64,000 nucleotides of DNA from positions 20,348-84,347 of the forward strand of contig NZ_JAJJPA010000029.1 in the NCBI RefSeq assembly GCF_020907985.1, read 5' to 3'. Under the pieces are notes generated by a model. The model had not been told where the DNA came from and searched no databases. It saw only the letters and a program-made list of their open reading frames with translations. A program made the translations under genes and the position numbers. Numbering within the stretch: position 1 is the stretch's first letter; every line of letters starts with the position of its first letter. Shown one piece after another: positions 25,504 through 33,541 of the stretch. This stretch comes from Kitasatospora humi (GTDB lineage: Bacteria; Actinomycetota; Actinomycetes; Streptomycetales; Streptomycetaceae).

Positions 25504-27024
25504 GTGACTGTCATCGCCGCCCAGCCCGCCGAGCCCGAGCTCAGGCCCGCCGTGGCCGCCCGCCCCGCGCCGGGGCCCGCGGCCGACGAGGGACTGGCCC
25601 GCCGCCTCAAGGCGCTGGCCTGCACCGCCCCGCTGCACGACCTGGACAGCCGCAAGGTCAACCTGGCCGGCGAGTACGGCGGGTACGCCATGGCCGAAGT
25701 CGGGCTCGCCGCCATCGACCTGGTCACCCTGCACATGGACTTCGACACCGGCGCCGACCGGGAGGCCGTGCTCTCCCGCCTGCTGCCCCGGGTGGCCGCC
25801 CAGCACCCCGAGCGCCCGGCCGCCGAGCACCAGCGGGTGGTCCGCTGGGTGCTGGAGTCGCTGATCAACGTCGGCAGCGTGGACCGCGGCTTCCGCGCGG
25901 TCTACGGCACCTTCGGCCCCGACGGTGCCTATGTGCGCCGCGACTACGACTTCAAGCTGATCGAGGAGGTGCCGGGCCCGGACGGCGGCGTCTACCTGCG
26001 CACCACCGACGAGGCGGTCAACGTCCTGGTCGGCGCTCTGGACACCGATGTGACCTCCGCTCAGATCGCCGCCGAGGTCAAGCTGGAGGTGCTGATCCGG
26101 CGCGGCCGGCTGGCCGACGCCCAGCTCGCCGCCGAGCAGGCCCGCTACCGCACCGTGCAGTACGCCGAGACGCTGCGCCGTGCCCTGGAGGCCACCCGTC
26201 GCAACGTCCGCGCCGTCGACTGGATGCAGACCGTCCCCGACCTGATCGACGAGGCGCTGGAGCACATCGCCGACCGGTACCGGCACGAGAACGCGATCCT
26301 CACCAACATCCGCCGGGCCCGGGACGAGGCCGAGGGCGCCGACCACAAGCGCCAGGCCGCCGAGTTGGTCGACATCGTCAAGGACTGCATCCGCCGGCAC
26401 ACCCAGCTGCAGACCAGGCTGCTGGAAGCCGGGCCGCTGTTCCGCGCCGAACAGGACCGGCAGGCCTTCGCCGCGCCCTCCGCCCGCTCCGGCATCGACC
26501 TCTACGGCCAGCTGCTCGCCCCGGTGCTCGAACTGCCGGTCGAGCGGGCGATCCGGCCCACCGACGCCTTCTTCGGCCGCGGCACGGGGCTGCGCAGCCC
26601 CGCCGTGGTGCGGCTGACGGACCTGGTGGACCTGCTGCTCACCCCGCCGGTGGAACGCGAGCACCTGGGTGTGGAGCTGCCCGATCCGGACCTGATCGCC
26701 ACTCCGGACGACAGCCGGTTCTCCGAGGTCCAGCTGGAGGCGGCCCTGCAACTGCTCGACCTGCCCGCCGACGCGCCGCGGCGGCTCTCGGGTCTGCTGG
26801 CCGACGCCCGCAAGCAGGATCCCGAACTGCCCTATCTGGTCGCCCTGCTCGCGGTGCACGCGGCCAGTCCGCCGGTCGGCACGGCCTACCGGCAGGGCGA
26901 GGAGCGGCTGCTGTTCGCCGTCGACGACGGCACCCAGCTGCGCGATCCGGAGTTCGGCGGGGCCGACCTGATCGTCGGCAGCGCCCTGCTGGATGCGGCG
27001 GGGATGGCTGCGGACCGGCGGTAA
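25504..27024 (+). CDS. kleisin-like subunit (JetA/MksF-type) of an SMC complex
   Basis: The 506-aa protein starts at GTG 25504 (MTVIAAQPAEPE). It is entirely helical and soluble with mixed-charge blocks, for example YAMAEVGLAAIDLVTLHMDFDTGADREAVLSRL and ALEATRRNVRAVDWMQTVPDLIDEALEHIADRY. The second contains a predicted coiled-coil neck, and a C-terminal winged-helix-like region follows. This size, the helical plan and the position as first gene before a KITE-like and a giant SMC-like gene match JetA of Wadjet or MksF, which bridge SMC heads. The assignment is mainly by context; I cannot claim sequence identity. The spacer after it holds the 13-bp repeats. Confidence 0.7.
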   Translation: MTVIAAQPAEPELRPAVAARPAPGPAADEGLARRLKALACTAPLHDLDSRKVNLAGEYGGYAMAEVGLAAIDLVTLHMDFDTGADREAVLSRLLPRVAAQHPERPAAEHQRVVRWVLESLINVGSVDRGFRAVYGTFGPDGAYVRRDYDFKLIEEVPGPDGGVYLRTTDEAVNVLVGALDTDVTSAQIAAEVKLEVLIRRGRLADAQLAAEQARYRTVQYAETLRRALEATRRNVRAVDWMQTVPDLIDEALEHIADRYRHENAILTNIRRARDEAEGADHKRQAAELVDIVKDCIRRHTQLQTRLLEAGPLFRAEQDRQAFAAPSARSGIDLYGQLLAPVLELPVERAIRPTDAFFGRGTGLRSPAVVRLTDLVDLLLTPPVEREHLGVELPDPDLIATPDDSRFSEVQLEAALQLLDLPADAPRRLSGLLADARKQDPELPYLVALLAVHAASPPVGTAYRQGEERLLFAVDDGTQLRDPEFGGADLIVGSALLDAAGMAADRR

Positions 27025-27031
27025 TCGGTTC

Positions 27032-27151
27032 CATTAATCGCTAGCATTAACAGTTCGCAGCGCTCTGATCGGACCTGTTGCACGACCGAGCCCGTTGATC
27101 GCCGCCATTAATCATCGCGATTAATTGCCTGCATTAATCGCCTGCATTGAC
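27032..27151. repeat. second ATTAAT repeat cluster with 13-bp period
   Basis: NATTAAT-like heptamers begin at 27032 and 27045, then at 27106, 27119, 27132 and 27145 (CATTAAT, CATTAAC, CATTAAT, GATTAAT, CATTAAT, CATTGAC), always 13 bp apart within each group. A degenerate CGTTGAT at 27093 extends the second group. The same unit and spacing occur at 23770-23815. The cluster occupies the spacer between the kleisin-like and KITE-like genes. Confidence 0.85.
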
Positions 27152-27182
27152 CGCCCGTCAGTACGCAAGTGGAGCCCCAGGA

Positions 27183-28034
27183 ATGACCACCCCCCAGGAC
27201 ACGTCGGCCACCCCGACGGTGACCGCGGCCGATGTCGCCGACGCCGCCCGGCTGGTCTCCTTCGGCCTGCAGGCGAAACTGCTGCCGGCCCGAGACACCG
27301 AGTACACCGAGCTGGTCCGGCGCTACCGGGAGGACCCGCCGTTCGCCCGGCTCGCCGACGCCGTGGCCACCGGCCTCGGACTGGTGGTGCTGGAGGTCTC
27401 GCCGCGCGCCGGAATGGCGCTGGCCGGCGCCGAGGACTCGGTGTTCGCCGTCAAGATGGGCGACTACTCGCGCCGTGCCGCCTCCGAGACCACCGACCGG
27501 TTCCTGCACGGCCTGGCCCACCTCGCGGTCGCCGCGATGGCCTTCCCGCGCCCCGAGGACCTGGCCGACGACGGCTACCTCGGCCGGATCACCGTCAACG
27601 GCGTGGACGCGTTCGTCCGCCAGGCCTGCCGCCGCCTGGAGGAGCGCGCCGAGGCCGCCGGTGACAACACCGATCCCACCAGCGACGCCCCCGGTCTGGA
27701 GGCTGCCTGGCGGGTCTGGGCCCGCCGCTCCACCACCGGCGCCACCAAGGACGCCCGCCGCCTGGCCGGCTCCACCATCGGCATCACCGGCAAGGCGGTG
27801 GCTTTCCTGGTCGACTCCGGCTTCCTGCAGAAGGCCTCCGACGACGCCGGCGGCACCTACCGCACCACCGCCCGCTACCAGCTGCAGGTCCGCGAGCTGG
27901 CCGCCGGCGCCGCCATGTCCGAACTGCTGGAACTGGGCGTGGTCCCGGTCAGCGACGGCACCGCCACCTTGCTGCCCGCCGACCACAGCGAGGAACTGGT
28001 CGCGGACGCCGGCCTGCCGTTCCACTCCCTCTGA
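27183..28034 (+). CDS. KITE-like subunit (JetB/MksE-type) of an SMC complex
   Basis: The 283-aa protein starts at ATG 27183 (GGAG 11 nt upstream). It contains an N-terminal helical winged-helix region (VADAARLVSFGLQAKLLPARDTEYTELVRRYREDPPF), then DRFLHGLAHLAVAAMAFPRPEDL, and a second winged helix near residues 200-283 ending with QKASDDAGGTYRTTARYQLQVREL. Paired winged-helix units are the layout of MukE/JetB KITE proteins that dock on the kleisin. The role is inferred from this shape and from its position between the kleisin-like and SMC-like genes. It has ordinary codon use and length for the group. Confidence 0.7.
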   Translation: MTTPQDTSATPTVTAADVADAARLVSFGLQAKLLPARDTEYTELVRRYREDPPFARLADAVATGLGLVVLEVSPRAGMALAGAEDSVFAVKMGDYSRRAASETTDRFLHGLAHLAVAAMAFPRPEDLADDGYLGRITVNGVDAFVRQACRRLEERAEAAGDNTDPTSDAPGLEAAWRVWARRSTTGATKDARRLAGSTIGITGKAVAFLVDSGFLQKASDDAGGTYRTTARYQLQVRELAAGAAMSELLELGVVPVSDGTATLLPADHSEELVADAGLPFHSL

Positions 28035-28040
28035 CCGCCC

Positions 28041-28104
28041 GACCGCCTGACCGCCTGACCGCCTGACCGCCTGACCGCCTGACCGCCTGACCGCCTGACC
28101 GCCT
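28041..28104. repeat. 8-bp tandem repeat (gaccgcct) x 8 between the KITE-like and SMC-like genes
   Basis: Eight perfect copies of GACCGCCT start at 28041, 28049, 28057, 28065, 28073, 28081, 28089 and 28097, preceded by one variant (28033). They are followed by degenerate units, including a repeated gactactgaccgcccg at 28105 and 28142. Because 8 is not a multiple of three, each unit places TGA in a different frame, so the array is not coding. A short simple repeat like this can change length by slippage. Confidence 0.9.
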
Positions 28105-28198
28105 GACTACTGACCGCCCGACCAGCTGATCGCCCGACCGTCCGACTACTGACCGCCCGAACCCTCGTCACTTCTCGAAGACTTCTCGAAGGCCGCAC

Positions 28199-31100
28199 AT
28201 GTACGAGCTCAACCGGATCCGCCTCTACTCCATCGGTCCAGCAGGCGCCCGCTACGCCGACACCGTGCTGGACCTGCGGGGCGTCGGTGAGCCGGTGGCC
28301 AACCCCGCGCCGCTCCAGCTGGGCATGTTCGGCGAGGAGCCGGCCGGCCCGCAGCGCCGCCCCGCCCCGGCCGGCGTGCTCTTCCTGGAGAACGGCGGCG
28401 GCAAGTCGGTGCTGCTCAAGCTGATCTTCTCGGTGATGCTGCCCGGCCACCGCAACACCCTCGGCGGCGCCAGCTCCGGCGTGCTGCGCAAGTTCCTACT
28501 GGCCGACGACTGCGGGCACGTCGCGCTGGAGTGGCAGCACACGGTGACCGGTGAGCTGATCGTGGTTGGCAAGGTCAGCGAGTGGCGCGGCCGCCAAGTC
28601 TCTTCCGACCCGCGCAAGTTCGCCGAGACCTGGTACTCGTTCCGGCCCGGCCCGGGGCTGACCCTGGATGCCCTGCCGGTCGCCGAGCGCGCCAACCTCG
28701 GCGACCCCACCCCCCGCCCACGCGGCCGCCGCCGCACCATGAAGGGCTTCCGGGACGCGATGACCGAGGCCGCCAAGGCCCATCCGCACCTGGACCTCAC
28801 CTTCGAGGACGGCCACGACCGCTGGACCGAGCACCTGGGCGAACTCGGCCTCGACCCCGAACTGTTCCGCTACCAGCGCGAGATGAACGCCGACGAGGGC
28901 GAGGCGGCCGGCCTGTTCGCCGTCAAGCACGATGCCGACTTCACCGACCTGCTGCTGCGCGCCGTCACCGACACCCGGGACACCGACGGCCTGGCCGACC
29001 TGGTGCACGGCTTCGCCGCCAAGCTCGGTCGGCGCGCCGAGCTGACCGCCGAACGCGACTTCACCGCCGGATCGTTGGAGCTGCTGGAGCGAATCGTCGA
29101 GGCCACCGGTGCCCGCGAGTCGGTCCGCGAAGCCCACCGCACCGCCGAGCGCCGCACCCGCCGGCTCGCCCATGCGCTGGCCGGCCGGGCCGGCGCGGAG
29201 CGCGAGCGGGCCCAGGACCTGGCGATCGAGGTGGCCGCGGCGGCCTCCGCCGTCACCGCGGCCGAGGCCGACCGCACCCGCCACTCGCTGATCACCGCCG
29301 AGCTCACCCACCGCCACGCCACCCTCAGCCTGGCCGCCGCCACCACCGAGGCCGCCGCGCTGCGCCGCGAACTGCTCGACGCCCGCACCCTGTACTCCGC
29401 CTGGCAGGCCGCCGAGGCCGTGCTGCGCCACCGCGCCGCCGCCGACCGCGCCGCCCGGGTGGCCGCCGCGATCCGCGAGGCCGAGCTGGACGCCGCACCG
29501 GCGCTGGCCGCCCGGGCCAAGGCGGCCGGCGCCCTGGCCCACGCCCTGGAGGCCGCCGCCGGCACCGCGGAGGAGCGCGCCGAGGCCGAGGAGGCCCGCG
29601 CCGCCGACCTGCAGCAGGACGGCGCCCGGGCCCAGGCCGACGGCCTGGCCGCCGCCACCGCCGGGCAGAAGGCCCGTTCCGACGCCGACCACCTGCGCCA
29701 GCGACTGGCCGAGGTGGAGCAGGAGTTGAACGCCGCGGTCGCCGCCGGCTGGATCGACTCGACCGGCGACATCGACCCGGCCCGCGCCGCCCTGCACGCC
29801 GCCGACACCGAGCAGGCCGCCACCGCCGGCCTGGAGCAGGCCCGCGCCGCCGCGGAGCAGGCGGCAGCCCGCACCCGTGAGGCCGCCGCCGCCGAGGGCC
29901 GCGCCGAACTCGCCGCCGCCCGCGCCGCCGACGCCCGCGCCGCCGCCCAGCGCACGCTGGCCGCCGAGCAGCGCACCGCCGTCCAGCTCGCCGCCGAACC
30001 GCGCCTGGCCGAGCTCCTCGGGCTCGCCGGCTACCACGAGGAGGACGAGGAGAACCGCCTCACCCCCGACGTGCTGGACCGGGCCGCCGACGACCTGGCC
30101 GAGCTGCTGGAGAGCGCGATCTCCAGCGCCGAGCGCACCCTGTTCGAGCTGCGCACCGCCGCCGCCGACGACTCCCGGATCCTGGCGGCACTCGGCGACG
30201 GCGGCCTGCTGCCACCCGGCCCGGACGTGCTGGCCGCCGTGGAGTACCTGGGCGAGCACGGCATCCCGGCGCTGCCCGGCTGGCGCTACCTGGCGCAGTC
30301 CGTCGACCCGCAGGACCACGACCGGATCCTGGCCGCCCGCCCCGAACTGGTCGACGGCGTGGTGATCACCGACCCGAACTCGCTGGACCGGGCCCGCGAG
30401 GCGCTGCAGTCCGCCGCCCTGCTGCCGCGCTCCACCGTCGCGGTCGGCGCGGCCGCCGCACTGATCGCCCCGATCACCGACGAGCCGGCCTTCTTCCTGG
30501 TCCCGCCGAACCCCGCGATGCACGACGAGAGCGCCGCCGACCAGGAGCGCCGCGAGCTGCGCGAGCGGGCCGGCGCCCGGGAGGAGCAGATCCGCACGCT
30601 GGCCGCCCGGCTCGGTGGTGACCGCGCGCTGGCCGCCCGGCTCTCCTCCTGGCGCTCCTCCTGCCCGCCCGGCACCCTGGCCGAGCTGGCTGACGCGGCG
30701 TCAGCAGCCGCCGAGCAGGCCGAGACCGCCACCGCTCAGCTGGCCTCGGCCCGCGCCGCGCACGCCGAGGCCGAGCAGGAGCGGGCCGCCGCCGCCGCGA
30801 TCCACGAGGAGCGCCGCGAGGCCGCCCAGCAGACCCGGCGCCGCGCCGACGCCCTGGCCGGTCTCGCCTTCCGGCTGCGCGAGCGACCGGCCTGGCACCG
30901 CTCGGTGCGCGAACTCACCGAGGACGCCGCCGAGTGCGACCGCCGCCAGGCCGCCTGCGCCGAGCGCGCCCAGGCCTGCGACGAGGACCGCCGGGCCGCC
31001 CAGCGCGCCGCCGACGACGCCCGCCGCACCGCCCGTACCCTGCGCGCCGAGCGGGCCGAACTGTCCGGCACCGAGGCCGTCACCGACGAGCTGCCCACCG

Positions 31101-32752
31101 CTTCGCTGCCCGCGCTGCGCGAGGCCTACCGGGCCGCCGCCCAGCTCTACGAGAAGGTGGGGGTCGGCGCCGACCTGCGCGCCGAGCAGGCCCGCGCGGA
31201 GAGCGACGAGACCGCGGCCCGGGCCGAACTCGACCGGCTCACCAACAAGGTGCGCGTTCGCGCCGAGGAGCTGCTGGCCAGTCCCGACGGCGCCGACGGC
31301 CCGGCCCGGCAGGCCGCCGCGGCCCGCGCCGAGGAACTGGTGGCCACCATCGAGACCCGCTCCCAGGCGGCCAGCGAGCTGCTCGGCCGGCTGCGCGGCG
31401 AGGTCGAGCGATCGGCCCCGGCCGGCGGCGAGGCGCACACCGAGCTGCCCGAGGAGCTGGTGCCGGCCGATCCCGAGCACGCCCAGCAGCTGCTGCGCAT
31501 CGCCACCGGTGAACTCGCCGAGAAGCGCGACCTGTTGGAGAACGCCCGGATCGAGCACACCGAGCTGCTGCGCACCCTGCAGGCCGCGCAGTCGGCGGCC
31601 GCGGACTTCGACGAGGCGGCTGCCCAGCTGCGCGACGGCCTGCGCGACCACGCTCCGGAGGAGGGCGAGGCCCCGACCGAGCCGTACCTGGATTCGTTGG
31701 CCGAGGCCCGCACCGCCGCCACCGAGTCCCGCCGGGCGCTGCGCCTGGCCGCCGCCGAGTTGTCGGCCGCCGACCTCGCCGTCCGGGACGCCTCGGACGC
31801 GCTGGTCCGGCACGCCAACGCCGCCCGCTACGAGGCGGTCCGCACTCCGGCCCGGCAGCAGATCCGCGAGCTCCCGGCCGCCTCGCTGCCCGAGCACGCG
31901 GCCGCCTGGGCGGAGGCCTTCGCACCCCGACTGCGCGTGCTCACCGACGAGTTGACGCAGCTGGAGCGCAACCGCGGCTCGATCGTGGACCGGCTGCGCG
32001 GGCTGGTGGAGTCCTCGCTCGCCACCCTGCGCGCCGCCCAGCGGCTCTCCCGACTGCCCGAGGGTCTCGGAGAGTGGTCCGGCCAGGAGTTCCTGCGGAT
32101 CCGCTTCGAGGACCCGGACCAGGCGGTGCTCTCCGAGCGGCTCGGCGAGGTGATCGACGAGGCCACCCGGTCCGCCGTCAAGAAGAACTCGGACCTGCGC
32201 CGCGACGGCATGTCGCTGCTGCTGCGCGCGGTGGCGGCGGCGATCGGCCCCAAGGGCGTCAGTGTCGAGATCCTCAAGCCCGACGCGGTGCTGCGCGCCG
32301 AGCGGGTCAGCGTGGGGCAGATGTCCGACGTCTTCTCCGGCGGCCAGCTGCTCACGGCCGCCATCGCGCTCTACTGCACGATGGCCGCGCTGCGCGCCAA
32401 CGACCGCGGTCAGTCGCAGCTGCGGCATGCCGGCACGCTCTTCCTGGACAACCCGATCGGCCGCGCCAACGCCACCTACCTGTTGGAGCTCCAGCGCGCG
32501 GTGGCCGACGCGCTCGGCGTCCAACTGATCTACACCACCGGCCTGTTCGACACCACCGCGCTCGCCGAGTTCCCGCTGGTGATCCGGCTGCGCAATGACG
32601 CCGACCTGCGCGCCGGGTTGAAGTACATCTCGGTCGAGGAGCACCTGCGCCCGGGCCTGCCGCCGGAGCCGGATCCGGACGGTCCGGTGATCCACGGCGA
32701 GATCACGGCGACCCGGATGTTCAAGCGGCCGGCGGAGGTTGAGAACGCCTGA
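28199..32752 (+). CDS. SMC-like ATPase (JetC/MksB-type)
   Basis: This 1517-aa protein has the split ABC-ATPase plan of SMC proteins. The N-terminal Walker A is ENGGGKS (residues 64-70, lysine 69). Coiled coils rich in Ala/Glu/Arg span about 270-650 and 780-1250. A globular hinge-like insert lies at about 655-775 (GIPALPGWRYLAQSVDPQDHDR). The C-terminal signature is FSGGQ (1379-1383), and Walker B is LFLDNPIG with D1417 followed by N1418, where the catalytic glutamate normally sits. JetC/MksB proteins extrude DNA loops, and in Wadjet the complex senses and restricts circular plasmids. No JetD/MksG nuclease gene flanks it, so plasmid cleavage is not assured. A 13-bp-stem terminator follows. Confidence 0.8.
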   Translation: MYELNRIRLYSIGPAGARYADTVLDLRGVGEPVANPAPLQLGMFGEEPAGPQRRPAPAGVLFLENGGGKSVLLKLIFSVMLPGHRNTLGGASSGVLRKFLLADDCGHVALEWQHTVTGELIVVGKVSEWRGRQVSSDPRKFAETWYSFRPGPGLTLDALPVAERANLGDPTPRPRGRRRTMKGFRDAMTEAAKAHPHLDLTFEDGHDRWTEHLGELGLDPELFRYQREMNADEGEAAGLFAVKHDADFTDLLLRAVTDTRDTDGLADLVHGFAAKLGRRAELTAERDFTAGSLELLERIVEATGARESVREAHRTAERRTRRLAHALAGRAGAERERAQDLAIEVAAAASAVTAAEADRTRHSLITAELTHRHATLSLAAATTEAAALRRELLDARTLYSAWQAAEAVLRHRAAADRAARVAAAIREAELDAAPALAARAKAAGALAHALEAAAGTAEERAEAEEARAADLQQDGARAQADGLAAATAGQKARSDADHLRQRLAEVEQELNAAVAAGWIDSTGDIDPARAALHAADTEQAATAGLEQARAAAEQAAARTREAAAAEGRAELAAARAADARAAAQRTLAAEQRTAVQLAAEPRLAELLGLAGYHEEDEENRLTPDVLDRAADDLAELLESAISSAERTLFELRTAAADDSRILAALGDGGLLPPGPDVLAAVEYLGEHGIPALPGWRYLAQSVDPQDHDRILAARPELVDGVVITDPNSLDRAREALQSAALLPRSTVAVGAAAALIAPITDEPAFFLVPPNPAMHDESAADQERRELRERAGAREEQIRTLAARLGGDRALAARLSSWRSSCPPGTLAELADAASAAAEQAETATAQLASARAAHAEAEQERAAAAAIHEERREAAQQTRRRADALAGLAFRLRERPAWHRSVRELTEDAAECDRRQAACAERAQACDEDRRAAQRAADDARRTARTLRAERAELSGTEAVTDELPTASLPALREAYRAAAQLYEKVGVGADLRAEQARAESDETAARAELDRLTNKVRVRAEELLASPDGADGPARQAAAARAEELVATIETRSQAASELLGRLRGEVERSAPAGGEAHTELPEELVPADPEHAQQLLRIATGELAEKRDLLENARIEHTELLRTLQAAQSAAADFDEAAAQLRDGLRDHAPEEGEAPTEPYLDSLAEARTAATESRRALRLAAAELSAADLAVRDASDALVRHANAARYEAVRTPARQQIRELPAASLPEHAAAWAEAFAPRLRVLTDELTQLERNRGSIVDRLRGLVESSLATLRAAQRLSRLPEGLGEWSGQEFLRIRFEDPDQAVLSERLGEVIDEATRSAVKKNSDLRRDGMSLLLRAVAAAIGPKGVSVEILKPDAVLRAERVSVGQMSDVFSGGQLLTAAIALYCTMAALRANDRGQSQLRHAGTLFLDNPIGRANATYLLELQRAVADALGVQLIYTTGLFDTTALAEFPLVIRLRNDADLRAGLKYISVEEHLRPGLPPEPDPDGPVIHGEITATRMFKRPAEVENA

Positions 32753-32771
32753 GGCCTGCCAGGTGCGCGGA

Positions 32772-32800
32772 GGGGGAAGTCGGCTCGGCCGACTTCCCCC
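32772..32800 (+). terminator. terminator of the SMC operon
   Basis: Positions 32772-32784 (gggggaagtcggc) pair perfectly with 32788-32800 around a 3-nt loop (tcg), and ttcctcc follows. It lies 19 bp after the stop codon of the SMC-like gene. Confidence 0.8.
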
Positions 32801-32868
32801 TTCCTCCGTATCATCCTCCGCGGCGGTGCAGATGATCTCCTGCACCACGTACCGGGGGAGAAGCCATC

Positions 32869-33534
32869 ATGTCCACGATCTACCACCGGATTGCCGGCGG
32901 AAGCGTCCACCGGCTGGCCGCGATCAGCGACGGGATCTTCGCGGTGGCGATGACCTTGCTGGTGCTGGACCTGCACGTCCCTGAGCTCGGCCGGCTCCGC
33001 GCCGGCGAGCCGCTCTGGGTGCCCGGCTCGCTGCACGGCGAGGGCCAACTGCTGCACGCCCTGATGCCGTTGGCCGCCCGGCTCGGGGTCTACCTGCTGG
33101 GTTTCCTGACCCTGGGGATGTTCTGGCTGGGCCAGCAGGCCCAGTTGGACCACTTCGTCCGCAGCGACCGCCAATTGACCTGGCTGCACCTGGCGTTCCT
33201 CGGTGGCATCTCGCTGATGCCGTTCTCCACCTCGCTGCTGGCCGAGTACGAGGCCTATCGGGTGGCACTGCTGGTGTACTGGCTGCACCTGCTGGTGCTG
33301 GGACTGCTGCTCCTCGCCAGCCTGCGCTACGCGCGAGATGCCGGGCTGGTGCGAGCCGATGCGCCGGACGGGCTGGTGGAGTCGGCCCGGCGGCGCATCG
33401 TGGTGGCGCAACTGCTGTACGCGGGCGTGGTGCTGCTCGGTGTGGTGAGCACATATCTGAGCGTGGCGCTGCTGGTGCTGCTCCAACTGAACTCGGCGGT
33501 GGCGCCGAAGCTCCGTCCGCTGAACCGCTTCTGA
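32869..33534 (+). CDS. TMEM175-family potassium-channel-like protein
   Basis: This 221-aa protein opens with HRLAAISDGIFAVAMTLLVLDLHVPEL, which contains the conserved (F/I)SDG motif that begins helix 1 in bacterial TMEM175 channels. Six hydrophobic segments follow, including YLLGFLTLGMFWLGQQAQLDHF and VLLGVVSTYLSVALLVLLQL. These proteins form K+-permeable channels unlike the classical TVGYG type. The start ATG 32869 has GGGGGAG upstream. It comes 116 bp after the SMC-like gene but beyond that gene's terminator, so it is probably a separate transcription unit. It converges on the FAD monooxygenase gene. Confidence 0.82.
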   Translation: MSTIYHRIAGGSVHRLAAISDGIFAVAMTLLVLDLHVPELGRLRAGEPLWVPGSLHGEGQLLHALMPLAARLGVYLLGFLTLGMFWLGQQAQLDHFVRSDRQLTWLHLAFLGGISLMPFSTSLLAEYEAYRVALLVYWLHLLVLGLLLLASLRYARDAGLVRADAPDGLVESARRRIVVAQLLYAGVVLLGVVSTYLSVALLVLLQLNSAVAPKLRPLNRF

Positions 33535-33541
33535 TTGGCCA

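Noticed and set aside
28041..28104. Possible CRISPR array or coding repeat
   Set aside because: The 8-bp units are directly adjacent with no spacers and carry stop codons in every frame. The other arrays (11767, 17637, 24714, 23770) likewise have no spacers of CRISPR size.
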